64,000 nucleotides of DNA from an uncultured Verrucomicrobiota bacterium (GCA_902580225.1 CACHJU010000004.1:33377-97376); one strand, 5' to 3'. Shown: positions 1-9,801, counted from the stretch's first letter. Program-made: numbers and translations. The notes: generated by a model not told the origin, from the letters alone.

Positions 1-1060
1 TGTAAAGATTGGGAAGAATCCCAGGCAGGATGACCCGTGCCAGCAATTGCCTGCGATTTGCTCCCAGAGTCTGGGCGGCTTCCAAAAGAGAGTTTTCCAG
101 CAGTCGGGTGGTGTTGGCAATCACTAGAACGAGTTGAAAAAAAGTCCCCACAAACACAAGCATGATCTTGGGTGCATCCGAGGTTCCCAAAAAAGCGACG
201 AACAGAACACTGAATGTGGGGGCGGGCATGTATCGGAAAAAATCCACGAAGGGTTCGTGGAGTTTGGAGAAGAAATCAAAGGATCCGCATAGGATGGCCA
301 GAGGAATACCAAGTAGGCAGGAGTAGGCAAATCCCCAGAAGATGATACTGAGGGAATGACGATATCGTTCCCACATCGTGGGCATTCCGTTATCCGGCTG
401 GGTGTTGAAATCGAGCCAGCCTGCGGCAATCACTTCGTGGGGAGCGGGCAGGTAGACTGGATTGGAGGACACACCTTGCGGGATGAGTTTGAGGAGTGCT
501 TCAGTTGGGTAGAGCTTGGAATTGAATGTGGGGGTAGCTTTAGACAAGGCACGCCAGTTGTCCTTGATGATTTCCAAGTTTTCCTTGCTGAGGGAAATTG
601 CTTTGGAGGTCAGCGTTTCCTCAGCCAGCCCCTTCCAGATTTCAAAAAGTTTCTCGTCATCCTGCCGCTGGTTATTTTCAAGCCATCCGTTGGCCACTCC
701 CACCGGAGAGAGGTGACGAAGTTTTTTGATATTGTCACGGCGTGAACCGGATAGGGGCTTACCTTTTTTCTGGGCATCAAGAGTTGTACGGTTTTCCTGA
801 CGAACAGCTTCTACAAAGGTGGGAAAGAAATCTTTACTCATTCGGTCCCCGGCGGTGAATACGGTGGTCACTCCGACCCGGTCGGCAGAGAGTTGAAGTT
901 TGATATCCGGATGCCAGATAAAGGGAACATAACTCACCGTGATCCATACAAGTAAGGGAAGAAAAAACGAACAAGCAGTCAGCAGGGTCCGTCGAGCGGG
1001 TGGCAATTCCTTGCGAATGCTAAACCAATGATCCTTATTTTTGGCTTTTTTTTTGATCAT
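1..1060 (-). CDS. ABC transporter permease, TauC/SsuC type (3' end off window)
   Basis: This gene is absent from the ORF track because its stop lies beyond base 1. Reading the minus strand from ATG at 1060 gives MIKKKAKNKDHWFSIRKEL, then a first membrane segment (LLTACSFFLPLLVWITVSYV). A periplasmic stretch of about 190 residues follows, then further membrane segments and the EAA loop EAAQTLGANRRQLLARVILP that docks on the ATPase. That loop and the fold are typical of nitrate/sulfonate/urea-type importer permeases. It lies 78 bp downstream of the binding-protein gene on the same strand, so the two probably form one operon; the ATPase gene should lie to the left. The large periplasmic insertion is longer than in plain SsuC. 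Function is confident at family level; substrate is inferred from the partner. Confidence 0.85.
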   Translation of the reverse strand, partial: MIKKKAKNKDHWFSIRKELPPARRTLLTACSFFLPLLVWITVSYVPFIWHPDIKLQLSADRVGVTTVFTAGDRMSKDFFPTFVEAVRQENRTTLDAQKKGKPLSGSRRDNIKKLRHLSPVGVANGWLENNQRQDDEKLFEIWKGLAEETLTSKAISLSKENLEIIKDNWRALSKATPTFNSKLYPTEALLKLIPQGVSSNPVYLPAPHEVIAAGWLDFNTQPDNGMPTMWERYRHSLSIIFWGFAYSCLLGIPLAILCGSFDFFSKLHEPFVDFFRYMPAPTFSVLFVAFLGTSDAPKIMLVFVGTFFQLVLVIANTTRLLENSLLEAAQTLGANRRQLLARVILPGILPNLY

Positions 1061-1138
1061 TAGCGGACAAAAGAGAAGGACTGACCATCGATTAAAATAG
1101 TCCGAAAGAGCGTGGGTCGATTGGGCGACCCGGACAAC

Positions 1139-3277
1139 TTACTTGGATTTTTCCGCGAAGGCCTTAGTCAAGGAAGGATCAAGGTATTTTCCGGTTTCTA
1201 AAGGCTCTTCATAGACCTCGAATTTTACATTAAAGTCATCGACGATGTCGGTGGATCCATAGACTGAATCCAAGCCCTCTCCTTTAGCCCAGAACTTGAG
1301 AGCCTCGTCAAGAGTTAGGATTTTGGTGCCTTTAAAAAATGGTTCATATTCGGCCGGTTCCAAAGATACACGGGCTGAAAGAATTTTGAGGGCTTCATCC
1401 ATGTTTTCCTCGTCCATTAAATAATCCACGATTCGATACCAGACCGAGACCACTTTTGCCCAGTCTTCTTGGTTGGTCTCTAAACTTTCCGAGGATACAC
1501 AGAGAAGATCATAAATAATTCCGGGTGCATCGGCAGAAGTGAAAATAGGCTTGGACCCGGGTAAACTTTTAAGGGCCTGTCCGGAGTTGGGTTGCCAGGC
1601 GGCGATGGCGTCTACATCACCCGAAGCCAGCACCTGTGGAGTCTCATCTGTGGGGGTGTTGACAATGGTGACATCATCGGCAGACATGCCGTTTTCCTCC
1701 AGTGCCTTGAGTAAAAGAAGATGGCAGACAAAACCTTCTTCCACTCCGACCGATTTGCCCTTTAAATCCGCCACCGATTCTATACCAGGCTTCGCTACCA
1801 CCATGTCATTCCCATTGGAATAATCATTAACAATGATGCCAACGGATGGTTTACCGGTCGCTCCAGTGACAAGGGCGTCCCCGTTGGTCATGCAAACGGC
1901 GTCCACCTGACCGGCCACATAGGCATCCATCGAGGCCACATAATCAAACCACAAAAATTCCACATCCACACCTTCTTCTTCAAACCACTTTTTTTGAATC
2001 GCGATTTCCCAAGCCACCCAGCCTGGCCAGTCGCTGTAGGCAATTTTGAGCGTGCTGGATTCGGATTCCGGAGCGGGGGTGGATTCAGGCACCTTGGATT
2101 TTTCGGCGAAAGCCTGAGTAAGGGAAGGGTCGAGGTATTTTCCGGTTTCCAAAGGTTCTTCATAGACTTCGAATTTTACATTAAAGTCATCTACGATATC
2201 GGTGGATCCATAAACAGAGTCCAAGCCGTCTCCCTTGGCCCAGAATTTGAGAGCCTCGTCAAGAGTTAGGATTTTGGTGCCTTTAAAAAACGGTTCATAT
2301 TCGGCCGGTTCCAAGGAGACGCGGGCTGAAAGAATATTGAGGGCTTCATCCATGTTTTCCTCGTTCATTAAGTAGTCTACGATGCGATACCAGACCGAGA
2401 CTACCTTTGCCCAGTCTTCTTTGTTGGCCTCCAAACTTTCCGAAGATACACAGAGAAGATCATAGATGATTCCGGGTGCATCGGCAGAAGTGAAAATGGG
2501 CTTGGACCCGGGTAAACTTTTAAGGGCCTGTCCGGAGTTGGGTTGCCAGGCGGCGATGGCGTCTACATCACCCGAAGCCAGCACCTGTGGAGTTTCATCT
2601 GTGGGGGTATTGACAATGGTGACATCATCGGCAGACATGCCGTTTTCCTCCAGTGCCTTGAGTAAAAGAAGATGGCAGACAAATCCTTCTTCCACTCCTA
2701 CTGATTTGCCCTTTAAATCCGCCACCGATTCTATACCAGGCTTCGCTACCACCATGTCGTTCCCATTGGAATAATCATTTACAATGATGCCAACGGATGG
2801 TTTACCGGTCGCTCCAGTGACAAGGGCGTCCCCGTTGGTCATGCAAACGGCGTCCACCTGACCGGCCACATAGGCATCCATCGAGGCCACATAATCAAAC
2901 CATAAAAATTCTACATCTACACCTTCTTCTTCAAACCACTTTTTTTGAATCGCGATTTCCCAAGCCACCCAGCCTGGCCAGTCGCTGTAGGCAATTTTAA
3001 GAGTGTTGGATTTGGATTCTACTTCCGGAGCGGTGGGTTCAGGCTCAGGTTCAGGGGTTGGTTCGGGTTCGGGTTCTGGTTCAGAGGTTGTTTCGGGGGT
3101 GGGTTCAGGGGCTAGTTCAGGTTCCGGTTCGGGGGCGGGTTCAGACTCCGTAGTTTCCGGTTCAGACGCAGCAACCTCTTCGGTCTCCACAGTCTCAGAT
3201 GGAGCACCTCCACAGGAAACAAAGAATAGAGCGAGTAACGAAAAGAAAAATGAAAAAAGAATTCGGTAAGATTTCAT
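1139..3277 (-). CDS. Lipoprotein with two tandem urea-carboxylase-region-type ABC substrate-binding domains
   Basis: 712 residues. A lipoprotein signal ([11 protein letters not shown]) is followed by an acidic Glu-Pro linker of about 60 residues. Two almost identical copies of an NMT1/TauA-like binding domain come next, each starting [20 protein letters not shown] and ending near FAEKSK, joined by a short Pro/Ser/Glu linker. The sequence resembles the periplasmic proteins encoded near urea carboxylase (guanidine carboxylase) genes: [25 protein letters not shown] and [10 protein letters not shown] are recalled family blocks. Normal family members carry one domain of about 320-350 residues, so this is a doubled version. 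The copies differ at only a handful of residues (for example EANKED versus ETNQED). It is co-directional with the permease downstream. Substrate (urea, guanidine or a related amine) is inference. Confidence 0.85.
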   Translation of the reverse strand: MKSYRILFSFFFSLLALFFVSCGGAPSETVETEEVAASEPETTESEPAPEPEPELAPEPTPETTSEPEPEPEPTPEPEPEPTAPEVESKSNTLKIAYSDWPGWVAWEIAIQKKWFEEEGVDVEFLWFDYVASMDAYVAGQVDAVCMTNGDALVTGATGKPSVGIIVNDYSNGNDMVVAKPGIESVADLKGKSVGVEEGFVCHLLLLKALEENGMSADDVTIVNTPTDETPQVLASGDVDAIAAWQPNSGQALKSLPGSKPIFTSADAPGIIYDLLCVSSESLEANKEDWAKVVSVWYRIVDYLMNEENMDEALNILSARVSLEPAEYEPFFKGTKILTLDEALKFWAKGDGLDSVYGSTDIVDDFNVKFEVYEEPLETGKYLDPSLTQAFAEKSKVPESTPAPESESSTLKIAYSDWPGWVAWEIAIQKKWFEEEGVDVEFLWFDYVASMDAYVAGQVDAVCMTNGDALVTGATGKPSVGIIVNDYSNGNDMVVAKPGIESVADLKGKSVGVEEGFVCHLLLLKALEENGMSADDVTIVNTPTDETPQVLASGDVDAIAAWQPNSGQALKSLPGSKPIFTSADAPGIIYDLLCVSSESLETNQEDWAKVVSVWYRIVDYLMDEENMDEALKILSARVSLEPAEYEPFFKGTKILTLDEALKFWAKGEGLDSVYGSTDIVDDFNVKFEVYEEPLETGKYLDPSLTKAFAEKSK
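1145..3017 (-). repeat. Tandem direct repeat, period 951 bp, inside the binding-protein gene
   Basis: The unit at about 1145-2066 recurs at about 2096-3017 with only scattered, mostly silent differences and no gap, a period of 951 bp or 317 codons. Long blocks are identical, for example around 1551-1620 and 2502-2571. This points to a recent in-frame duplication. Confidence 0.95.
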
Positions 3278-3324
3278 GTATTGAAGGGCTTTAGGTGGTT
3301 GAATATAATGGCAAATAGAAAGGT

Positions 3325-3345
3325 CCTGTTTGCAGCGAAAACAGG
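3325..3345. promoter_or_regulatory. Inverted repeat upstream of the transporter operon
   Basis: CCTGTTT-gcagcga-AAACAGG is a perfect 7-bp inverted repeat with a 7-base spacer, about 48 bp upstream of the binding-protein start. It could be an operator or a leader hairpin. The 3278-3565 gap is otherwise without a visible gene, and I see no ykkC/guanidine riboswitch in it. Confidence 0.4.
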
Positions 3346-3565
3346 TGTTAATTGTATTTAGCTACAAGTTGCAATTATCGTGCCAACGAAACCTCAAGGT
3401 GTAAAAATGTACAATTGAGTAGTATTATTTACTTTGGTTACAAATCAGAGAAGAAAATCCTATTTATAAGCTTTCAGATAAGATTAATAACGATTCTAAA
3501 GAGTGAAAGTAATTGATCTAGGATTCTCCTTGTGACGCTCGCCCTTCTCAGCTGATATAGAATCA

Positions 3566-3985
3566 ATGCTAAAGGTGTCTTCCAGAGTATCCATTCCAAT
3601 GGAGGAAATTGAATTGAAAGCGATTCGTTCGCAGGGTGCCGGGGGGCAGAATGTAAACAAGGCATCCACCGCGGTACATTTATTCTTCGATATCCGGGCC
3701 TCTTCACTTCCCGAAGTTTATAAGCAGCGTCTGCTGAATAAGAAAGACCGCCGGATCAGCCCGGCAGGCATCGTGATTATCAAGTCTCAGGAAGCACGCA
3801 CTCAGGAGACTAACCGTGAAAAAGCATTGGCTCGACTAAAGGAGTTAATCAAAGAAGTGATGCAGGTTCGCAAATCCCGCCGGGCAACTGCTCCAACTCG
3901 CGGTTCAAAAGAACGCCGTCTACAGGCGAAAGAAACCCGTTCCAAAACCAAGAAATTCAGACGTCGTCCCAGTATGGACGATTAA
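3566..3985 (+). CDS. arfB: Alternative ribosome-rescue factor ArfB (peptidyl-tRNA hydrolase)
   Basis: 139 residues, the usual length for ArfB/YaeJ. The catalytic GGQ sits at residues 26-28 within RSQGAGGQNVNKASTAVHLFF, the class I release-factor domain that hydrolyses peptidyl-tRNA. The C-terminal 40 residues are very basic (RKSRRATAPTRGSKERRLQAK), the tail that enters the empty mRNA channel of stalled ribosomes. These two features separate it from true release factors, which have a codon-recognition domain. It stands alone, with rapA 82 bp downstream on the same strand. Confidence 0.93.
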   Translation: MLKVSSRVSIPMEEIELKAIRSQGAGGQNVNKASTAVHLFFDIRASSLPEVYKQRLLNKKDRRISPAGIVIIKSQEARTQETNREKALARLKELIKEVMQVRKSRRATAPTRGSKERRLQAKETRSKTKKFRRRPSMDD

Positions 3986-4067
3986 AAAATTATAATTTTT
4001 CTTACACTCTTCGGTAGGATTTAAAAAAATTATCGGCTCGCCACTTCAGCGATTTCAGCATCTATAG

Positions 4068-6815
4068 ATGCGCATGGTAGATGTGGATATACAACCCGGT
4101 CAGCGTTGGGTAAGTGATGCCGAGCCCGAGCTTGGGCTCGGAGTGGTTATGAGTGCGGGCAGTGGACGGGTTTCCATTCTCTTTCCCGCGGTCGATGACC
4201 GCCGCGAATATGCTCTCGATTCCGCACCCGTTCGTCGGGTCGCATTTGAAGAGGGAGACAATATAAAGACTCACGATGGACAATCCGGTTCCATTGAAGC
4301 GGTTAAGGAAGAGGGTGGCTTCTTACATTACCAGGTAAAAGGGGAGTGGGTCCCGGAAGCCATCTTGGCGGATACCATCAGTTTTTCCAATCCTCTCGAT
4401 CGTCTCATGGGCAGACAATTCGATGAGCCCCACTTATTTAATGTTCGAAAAGAAGCCCTGAATTGGCAGTCCAAAATTCGCAAAGCCCCCAACCGTGGAT
4501 TCACCGGTGGACGGATCGATCTCATTGAACACCAGCTCTACCTCGCCCAGGAAGTCACCAGTCGCCTGCAACCACGCGTCCTCCTCGCCGATGAAGTCGG
4601 ATTGGGAAAAACCATCGAGGCCTGTTTGATCCTTCATCGCCTCCATCTGACCGGCCGTGCCGAACGGGCCCTGATCATTTTGCCCGAGTCTTTAATGCAC
4701 CAATGGTTTATTGAACTACTCCGCCGGTTCAACTTGGTTGCCAGTTTGTTCGATGAAGAACGCTGCCAGGCCATCGAAAGCGCCGATCCGGAAATGAACC
4801 CCTTTCTTGATAGCCAGATCGTCTGCGTCAGTCTTGATTATCTTACCCGTTCTATGGAACGCTACACCCAGGTACTCGATGCCGAGTGGGACCTCTTAAT
4901 TGTCGACGAAGCCCACCACCTCGAATGGACATCCGAACTTGCCAGCACCGCATACCAAATGGTGGAAGGATTGGCAGAGAAAATTCCTTCCGTCTTGCTC
5001 CTCACCGCCACTCCTCAACAACTCGGTCCAGAAGGGCACTTTGCCCGCCTCCGTCTGCTCGATCCCGCCCGCTACAACAACTTGGAAACTTTTATTGAAG
5101 AGAGCGATCACTACCAGGAAATGGCGGAACTCGTCGACCGGATCGATGGCAAAGAAGAACTCACATCTTCCGATTGGGAGATGATCCAAAAGAGTTCATC
5201 CCATCTCCACGACCAGTACTCCGGTAAAAATTCTCTCACCTCGGCCGAGCGTGCCCAACTGATTGAAAACATCATAGATAGTTTTGGACCCGGTCGAGTC
5301 ATGTTTCGCAATACCCGGAAAGCCCTCAAGGGATTCCCCAAGCGCCAACCTGTGCTCCATCCACTAGATTCGGCCTCGGAGGAAAACCCTGCATTCGATC
5401 AAAAAATCCAATGGCTGATTTCCTGGTTAGCCGATAACGAAAAGGAAAAAGTTCTGCTTATCTGTAAGACCAAGGCAATGGTCGAAGAAATTTACGAAGC
5501 CGTCCAAAAACAGGTCAATTTAAACCTCAGCCAATTTCATGAAGGATTAAACCTGATTCAACGCGACCGACAGGCCGCTTACTTTGCCGACCCCAAAGGT
5601 GCCCGTGTCCTCCTCTGCTCGGAGATTGGAAGTGAAGGGCGCAACTTTCAGTTTGCCCACCATCTCATCCTTTGGGACCTCCCCGAAAATCCCGAACTCT
5701 TGGAACAAAGGATTGGCCGGCTCGACCGAATTGGCCAGACCGATACCATCCACATTCATCTTCCCTACATTCAAAATTCGGCTGAAGAAGTGTGGGTCCA
5801 GTTTTATAACAAGGGAGTTAGCATCTTTGAACAACCTGTCCCCACTGCTTTGATTATCGCAGAAACCTTTGGGGAAGAACTTGAAAAGTTGAGCAATGAA
5901 TTTGATGCCAATGCTCTTCAGTCCCTTGTGACTGATGTAATCGATGCACGAAAAGACCTCGGTGAAAAACTCGAAAATGGCTACCTTCGCCTGCTGGCCC
6001 GCAACTCGAATAAACCCGGTCAAAGCGAACTGCTCCGTGAACAAATCCAGTCATCCGACACCGACTCCGCTTTCGAGACCTTTGCCACCGACCTCATGGA
6101 ATATGTCGGCCTACGCGTCGAAGACCTGAGCGATCGTCGCTACTTATTTAAGCCCGAGTATGGGCAAATCGACAGCCTGCCCGGACTCGACCCCGAAGGT
6201 ATGATGGCCACCTTCGATCGTACCGATGCCCTTAATCGGGACGATATTCAATTTTTCACACCCGATCATCCACTCCTTCGCAATTCGCTCGACTCCCTAC
6301 TTAGCAGTGAAAAAGGCAACGCCGTGCTCTCTGTTTACCAAGGCACCGAAGCCCCCGGTATCTTCCTCCAAGTTACTTACCTGGTTGAATGCGTAGCCCC
6401 CCGCCATTTACATATCGATCGCTACCTACCGATTAGCCCCACCACCCTTTGGCTCAATCATGCTGGGGATGCTATATCCAATCCTGACTTTTCCGTTGGA
6501 AAATTGAACCCCTCTCCGGACACTGATGATATCCTGGCTAACTCTGGAATCAAACGTTTAGTCAAAAAAATGCTCCGATCCGCCGAGGCTCAAATGTATA
6601 AAGTGACCGAAGACCTGGTCACCGAAGCCGGTATTGCTGCAGAGAAAGAACTCCAATCTGAAATTTCCCGCCTACAAAACCTCGCCCGTCTCAACCCAGC
6701 CATTGATCAATCGGAAATCAAAAACTTACAAACCCACCAAACCGAACTCGAAGAAGCCCTCGCCGAAACCCGCTTCCGCTTGGACTCCCTGCACCTTGTA
6801 GTTGTGGAGGATTGA
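4068..6815 (+). CDS. rapA: RNA polymerase-associated SWI2/SNF2 ATPase RapA
   Basis: 915 residues. RapA recycles RNA polymerase by ATP-driven translocation on DNA. An N-terminal Tudor-like region (PGQRWVSDAEPELGLGVV) precedes the helicase core. Walker A is DEVGLGKT at about 175-182 and motif II is DEAHH at about 280-284. LLTATPQQLGPEGHFARLRLLDP is the RapA-type motif III. The second RecA domain carries CSEIGSEGRNFQFAHHLI and EQRIGRLDRIGQ (motifs V and VI). The C-terminal RapA-specific region ends in a coiled-coil-like stretch. Length and order match Escherichia coli RapA (968 residues). ATG at 4068 gives the conserved N-terminus. Its codon use looks more GC-rich than the island that follows. 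Confidence 0.93.
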   Translation: MRMVDVDIQPGQRWVSDAEPELGLGVVMSAGSGRVSILFPAVDDRREYALDSAPVRRVAFEEGDNIKTHDGQSGSIEAVKEEGGFLHYQVKGEWVPEAILADTISFSNPLDRLMGRQFDEPHLFNVRKEALNWQSKIRKAPNRGFTGGRIDLIEHQLYLAQEVTSRLQPRVLLADEVGLGKTIEACLILHRLHLTGRAERALIILPESLMHQWFIELLRRFNLVASLFDEERCQAIESADPEMNPFLDSQIVCVSLDYLTRSMERYTQVLDAEWDLLIVDEAHHLEWTSELASTAYQMVEGLAEKIPSVLLLTATPQQLGPEGHFARLRLLDPARYNNLETFIEESDHYQEMAELVDRIDGKEELTSSDWEMIQKSSSHLHDQYSGKNSLTSAERAQLIENIIDSFGPGRVMFRNTRKALKGFPKRQPVLHPLDSASEENPAFDQKIQWLISWLADNEKEKVLLICKTKAMVEEIYEAVQKQVNLNLSQFHEGLNLIQRDRQAAYFADPKGARVLLCSEIGSEGRNFQFAHHLILWDLPENPELLEQRIGRLDRIGQTDTIHIHLPYIQNSAEEVWVQFYNKGVSIFEQPVPTALIIAETFGEELEKLSNEFDANALQSLVTDVIDARKDLGEKLENGYLRLLARNSNKPGQSELLREQIQSSDTDSAFETFATDLMEYVGLRVEDLSDRRYLFKPEYGQIDSLPGLDPEGMMATFDRTDALNRDDIQFFTPDHPLLRNSLDSLLSSEKGNAVLSVYQGTEAPGIFLQVTYLVECVAPRHLHIDRYLPISPTTLWLNHAGDAISNPDFSVGKLNPSPDTDDILANSGIKRLVKKMLRSAEAQMYKVTEDLVTEAGIAAEKELQSEISRLQNLARLNPAIDQSEIKNLQTHQTELEEALAETRFRLDSLHLVVVED

Positions 6816-6907
6816 AGTTGGCAATATCTGATTTGTGGATTTGCTACAAACAAAATCCTTTCTTTGCCTTTGTGCGATCTATTTTATCCCAAACAATCTC
6901 AGAAACT

Positions 6908-7348
6908 TTAATAATCTTCGTATTCTTCGGGAATTTCTTCATCCGGGCAAAGTATTCGGATCCGAAAATTTTCATCTGCCTCAATTTCCCGGACTATGTC
7001 ATCGGGTGCCCATTCTTTTCCGAAAAGCGGAGCCGAATCTTTGATTGAATCTACGAGTTTAGGATCCTGCCAAGCGTGGCATTTTGTATCTCCAGTGGCA
7101 TCGCCTACAAGTAGTTCCATTTCCTTCTTAACTTTTTCGGCCGAATCAAACCAGTCATAGGAATTTTCCCAACTGGAATCATACCGACCTAAAAGATAAT
7201 ATTTCCCAATTTTTGCCAATCTGTATTCGCAACCAATTAATACATCAAAATCTTCATCTGGCTGAAAAGAAGCGACTTCCACTGGAGCTTCGTGCATGAT
7301 TTTTCTTATCACTGCCGTCCACTTAGGTTTGTTTGGATTCATTAACAC
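6908..7348 (-). CDS. Hypothetical protein (146 aa)
   Basis: I do not recognise a family. The product is acidic, without signal peptide or membrane segment, and ends in an acidic tail (CPDEEIPEEYEDY). It contains a compact mixed core with LAKIGKYYLLGRYDSSWENSYDWF. The start may be the ATG at 7348 or the one two codons later (MNPNKPKW). It converges on rapA and is divergent from the GIY-YIG gene with 37 bp between starts, so the two may share a promoter region. Confidence 0.65.
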   Translation of the reverse strand: MLMNPNKPKWTAVIRKIMHEAPVEVASFQPDEDFDVLIGCEYRLAKIGKYYLLGRYDSSWENSYDWFDSAEKVKKEMELLVGDATGDTKCHAWQDPKLVDSIKDSAPLFGKEWAPDDIVREIEADENFRIRILCPDEEIPEEYEDY

Positions 7349-7385
7349 AAAGAAACTAGATTAAAGACATATAACAACATTTTTT

Positions 7386-7835
7386 ATGAAAATTTCCGAT
7401 CTCGAAAAACTATGGGATGAATTGAACCGGCAGCCGGTTCATCGGTTTGCGGATTGGCCGAACCGATATGTGCCGAAGGGTAAACCCGGGGTCTATCTTA
7501 TTTATCAAGAGGGCCGATGGATCTATATCGGTATGTCCTTTAAGAATTTGCAGAGCAGATTGTCATCGCATGCCAGTGGGCGAAGAAGTGGTGATCAGTT
7601 TTGTGTCTATGTGTCTGATCGATTGGTTATGAAAAATTTAACCGATGAACAACTAGATGGAATTGTCGAAGGGACTTATTCTTTGGACCATCAAATACGG
7701 GACTTTATTCGAACGGAATTATCTTATCGTTATGTACTGGTTCCCGACGATCCCACCGCTCGTGCTCTAGAAAGGTATGGACTTAAAATTGCCAAAGGGC
7801 AGGGGGCGGAGTTGTTGACTACTGAAGCGAATTAG
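7386..7835 (+). CDS. GIY-YIG nuclease-domain protein
   Basis: 149 residues. PGVYLIYQEGRWIYIGMS carries the GIY-YIG pair (GVY at 35-37, YIG at 47-49), followed by the expected catalytic-type Arg in NLQSRLSSHASGRRSGD. No extra DNA-binding domain is visible, so this resembles the small stand-alone GIY-YIG proteins found near restriction systems rather than UvrC. Whether it cuts DNA is not shown. It directly precedes the defence island, separated from the m5C methylase by 143 AT-rich bases. Confidence 0.75.
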   Translation: MKISDLEKLWDELNRQPVHRFADWPNRYVPKGKPGVYLIYQEGRWIYIGMSFKNLQSRLSSHASGRRSGDQFCVYVSDRLVMKNLTDEQLDGIVEGTYSLDHQIRDFIRTELSYRYVLVPDDPTARALERYGLKIAKGQGAELLTTEAN

Positions 7836-7978
7836 CCCATTGATTTTACAAGTTGGAAAATGAAAATTGTATTCATATAAGTAAATAACAAAATCCCAGC
7901 AATGATTTCCGTACATTTTTCTAAAAATTTATATATTTAACTTGTAAAGAATTTTATATTGAAGAATATTGATTTTGG

Positions 7979-8962
7979 ATGATACAGGAAATTGGTGGAA
8001 AATCTTTTCGGAAAAAAAGTAAAAAGAACTTGAAGTTCATTGATCTTTTTGCGGGCATTGGTGGAATCCGTCTTGGGATGGAAGCCGCAGGTGGAAAGTG
8101 TGTATTCTCTTCAGAATGGGATCCTCATGCTAAAAAAACTTACAAGCACATGTTTGGTGAAGAGCCCCATGGGGATATCAATGCTATTGACCATGATGAA
8201 ATCCCTAAATTCGATGTTCTTACCGCAGGTTTCCCCTGCCAGCCGTTTAGCAGTATTGGTAAACGGGAGGGCTTTAGTCATGAAACACAAGGAACCTTGT
8301 TTCATGAGATTTTAAAGATCCTTGATCACCATAAGCCATCTGCGTTCATTTTGGAAAATGTTAAAGGGCTCACTCATCATAAAAGCGGGGATAAGGATAC
8401 CTTGGAAATTATCCACGATAAATTGGTTGAACATGGTTATTGCCCTCAAATAAAGCTCCTTGATGCATCTAAATTTGGTGTACCTCAGTACCGAGAGCGA
8501 ATATTTATAGTTGGTTTCAGGAAGGATGAGCATTTCAGGGCATCCTGGCGTTTTAAATGGCCTGTTGAAAGTGAAGTAACCGCTACTCTTGGTAATGATA
8601 TTATCCAGTCCGGTGTAGATGGTTATTCCATATCCCAGCACCTTCAGAATTCATATATTTATAAAAAGAATGACGGAAGACCTAGAGTACTGATTCCAGG
8701 TGATTGTTCTGATATAACTTTGAATACCCTTGTCTCGACCTATCATAAAATCCAAAGATTGACGGGAACATTTGTTCAGGATGGACCAACCGGTTTAAGG
8801 CTTCTCTCCGTTCAAGAGTGTCTCGATATTATGGGATTTCCAAGAGGTTTCGATATTCCCGTTTCAAGGACCCAGGCCTACAGGCAGTTGGGTAATTCAG
8901 TGGCAGTACCTGTCGTCAGGGAAGTCGCCCAATCAGTAGCAGCTGCGTTGGCTGTGAAATAA
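7979..8962 (+). CDS. DNA (cytosine-5) methyltransferase, MspI-type modification enzyme
   Basis: 327 residues, a standard C5-methyltransferase. Motif I is FIDLFAGIGGIRLGMEAAGG, binding S-adenosylmethionine. Motif IV is FPCQPFS with the nucleophilic Cys near residue 87, motif VI is ENVKG near 125 and motif VIII is PQYRERIFIVGFR. Motif X is RQLGNSVAVPVV at the C-terminus. The target-recognition region lies between motifs VIII and IX (about 180-260). The vsr gene and an MspI-like endonuclease lie within 3 kb, so it probably protects CCGG or a related site; that specificity is inference. Base composition is AT-rich compared with rapA. Confidence 0.93.
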   Translation: MIQEIGGKSFRKKSKKNLKFIDLFAGIGGIRLGMEAAGGKCVFSSEWDPHAKKTYKHMFGEEPHGDINAIDHDEIPKFDVLTAGFPCQPFSSIGKREGFSHETQGTLFHEILKILDHHKPSAFILENVKGLTHHKSGDKDTLEIIHDKLVEHGYCPQIKLLDASKFGVPQYRERIFIVGFRKDEHFRASWRFKWPVESEVTATLGNDIIQSGVDGYSISQHLQNSYIYKKNDGRPRVLIPGDCSDITLNTLVSTYHKIQRLTGTFVQDGPTGLRLLSVQECLDIMGFPRGFDIPVSRTQAYRQLGNSVAVPVVREVAQSVAAALAVK

Positions 8963-8997
8963 GTACTTTTTTTAAGCTTGGCTAGCCTGGAAAGAAA

Positions 8998-9375
8998 TCA
9001 GGCACTCAACCATTCCTTTATGCGGATTTTATATTTCTCTGCAATTTGTGGGAAATTATTCGATTCAATTTCAAGAAAGTTGCTGGCCTCCTGAAGTTGA
9101 ACTTCAGTCCTATCAACTCCTTTGGGATAGTTCATTTCGAGGAAGCCAAAAACTAACCCTTTAAAAGAAGGTTCGCCGTCCATTCGAATTGAATCTATGA
9201 ATTTTATTAAACCTGCCTCATCTGGTAGTTCAGGCAGGATGTCAGCAGGTAGAGTGTATTCAATTCCGCAGGAGTCATTGATCTTGAATGACCAACCATC
9301 TGAGGTTTGATTTGCGTTGAGCGAGGTGGAGTCTCCACCAGATGCAGTGTTTGTTGTTACTGTTATGATATTCAT
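8998..9375 (-). CDS. Hypothetical protein (125 aa)
   Basis: Not recognised. It is an acidic soluble protein beginning MNIITVTTNTASGGDST. The N-terminal half looks beta-rich (DGWSFKINDSCGIEYTLPADILPEL) and the C-terminal half helical (EVQLQEASNFLEIESNNFPQIAEKYK). It is convergent with the m5C methylase and is followed upstream by another small minus-strand gene, both inserted between methylase and vsr. Confidence 0.6.
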   Translation of the reverse strand: MNIITVTTNTASGGDSTSLNANQTSDGWSFKINDSCGIEYTLPADILPELPDEAGLIKFIDSIRMDGEPSFKGLVFGFLEMNYPKGVDRTEVQLQEASNFLEIESNNFPQIAEKYKIRIKEWLSA

Positions 9376-9411
9376 TTATTTTAAGATTCAGGATTAAAAA
9401 TTAATTATTTA

Positions 9412-9645
9412 CTAGCGTCCAATACAATCTCCCCCTTGTGAGATCAGTACAAAGCGGTTGGTATTTTCAGGGAAGTAAGGATTGTTACCAAGTTTGAATA
9501 TTCCACGTAAGTGTGCCTTCAAGGATTTCTGAAAATTCTTTCCATTGAGATTTTTTTGTCTTTCGAAGTAGTGACTCATTGCATTTATACCCGGTTGATT
9601 CTTCCGTGGTCGTTTTCTTCTTTTGTTTTTATTGAAATCGTTCAT
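9412..9645 (-). CDS. Small very basic hypothetical protein (77 aa)
   Basis: Not recognised. The N-terminus is extremely basic (NKNKRRKRPRKNQPG), suggesting nucleic-acid binding. It is divergent from vsr across a 156-bp gap that contains one of the shared palindromic operators (9707-9720), so it may be co-regulated with the restriction genes. It is short, and coding status is moderate. Confidence 0.5.
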   Translation of the reverse strand: MNDFNKNKRRKRPRKNQPGINAMSHYFERQKNLNGKNFQKSLKAHLRGIFKLGNNPYFPENTNRFVLISQGGDCIGR

Positions 9646-9706
9646 CAGTTGATCTGAAAATGGAGTTTTTATAAATTACTTACGAGATTTAAAAAAATAA
9701 TAACAC

Positions 9707-9720
9707 TTACTTTTTAGTAA
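9707..9720. promoter_or_regulatory. Palindromic operator TTACT-N4-AGTAA, copy 1 (vsr / 77-aa gene)
   Basis: TTACTTTTTAGTAA is a perfect 5-bp inverted repeat with 4-bp spacer in the divergent gap. It matches the LysR box form T-N11-A. The same palindrome recurs at 11635 (one mismatch), 12619 and 19369, all in island intergenic space. A half-like copy, TTACTTACGAGATT, lies nearby at 9676. Confidence 0.7.
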
Positions 9721-9801
9721 TTTATGTAATATTGAATCCAACCGGTTTCTAATGTTTTTTATTTGTGCCATTTCAGAAATTATAAATATAACTTTTTCTA
9801 A

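Noticed and set aside
356-745. 129-aa plus-strand ORF
   Set aside because: Antisense to the ABC permease, whose EAA motif and membrane segments are clear on the minus strand.
3003-3269. Gly/Ser repeat protein on the plus strand
   Set aside because: Shadow of the Glu-Pro linker of the binding protein.
6812-7048. 78-aa ORF overlapping the rapA stop
   Set aside because: Antisense to the 146-aa gene for most of its length; no ribosome-binding site or protein-like pattern.
7845-7948. 10-bp inverted repeats TTTACAAGTT / AACTTGTAAA before the m5C methylase
   Set aside because: Arms are 84 bp apart in AT-rich DNA; too weak to call a terminator, operator or attachment site.
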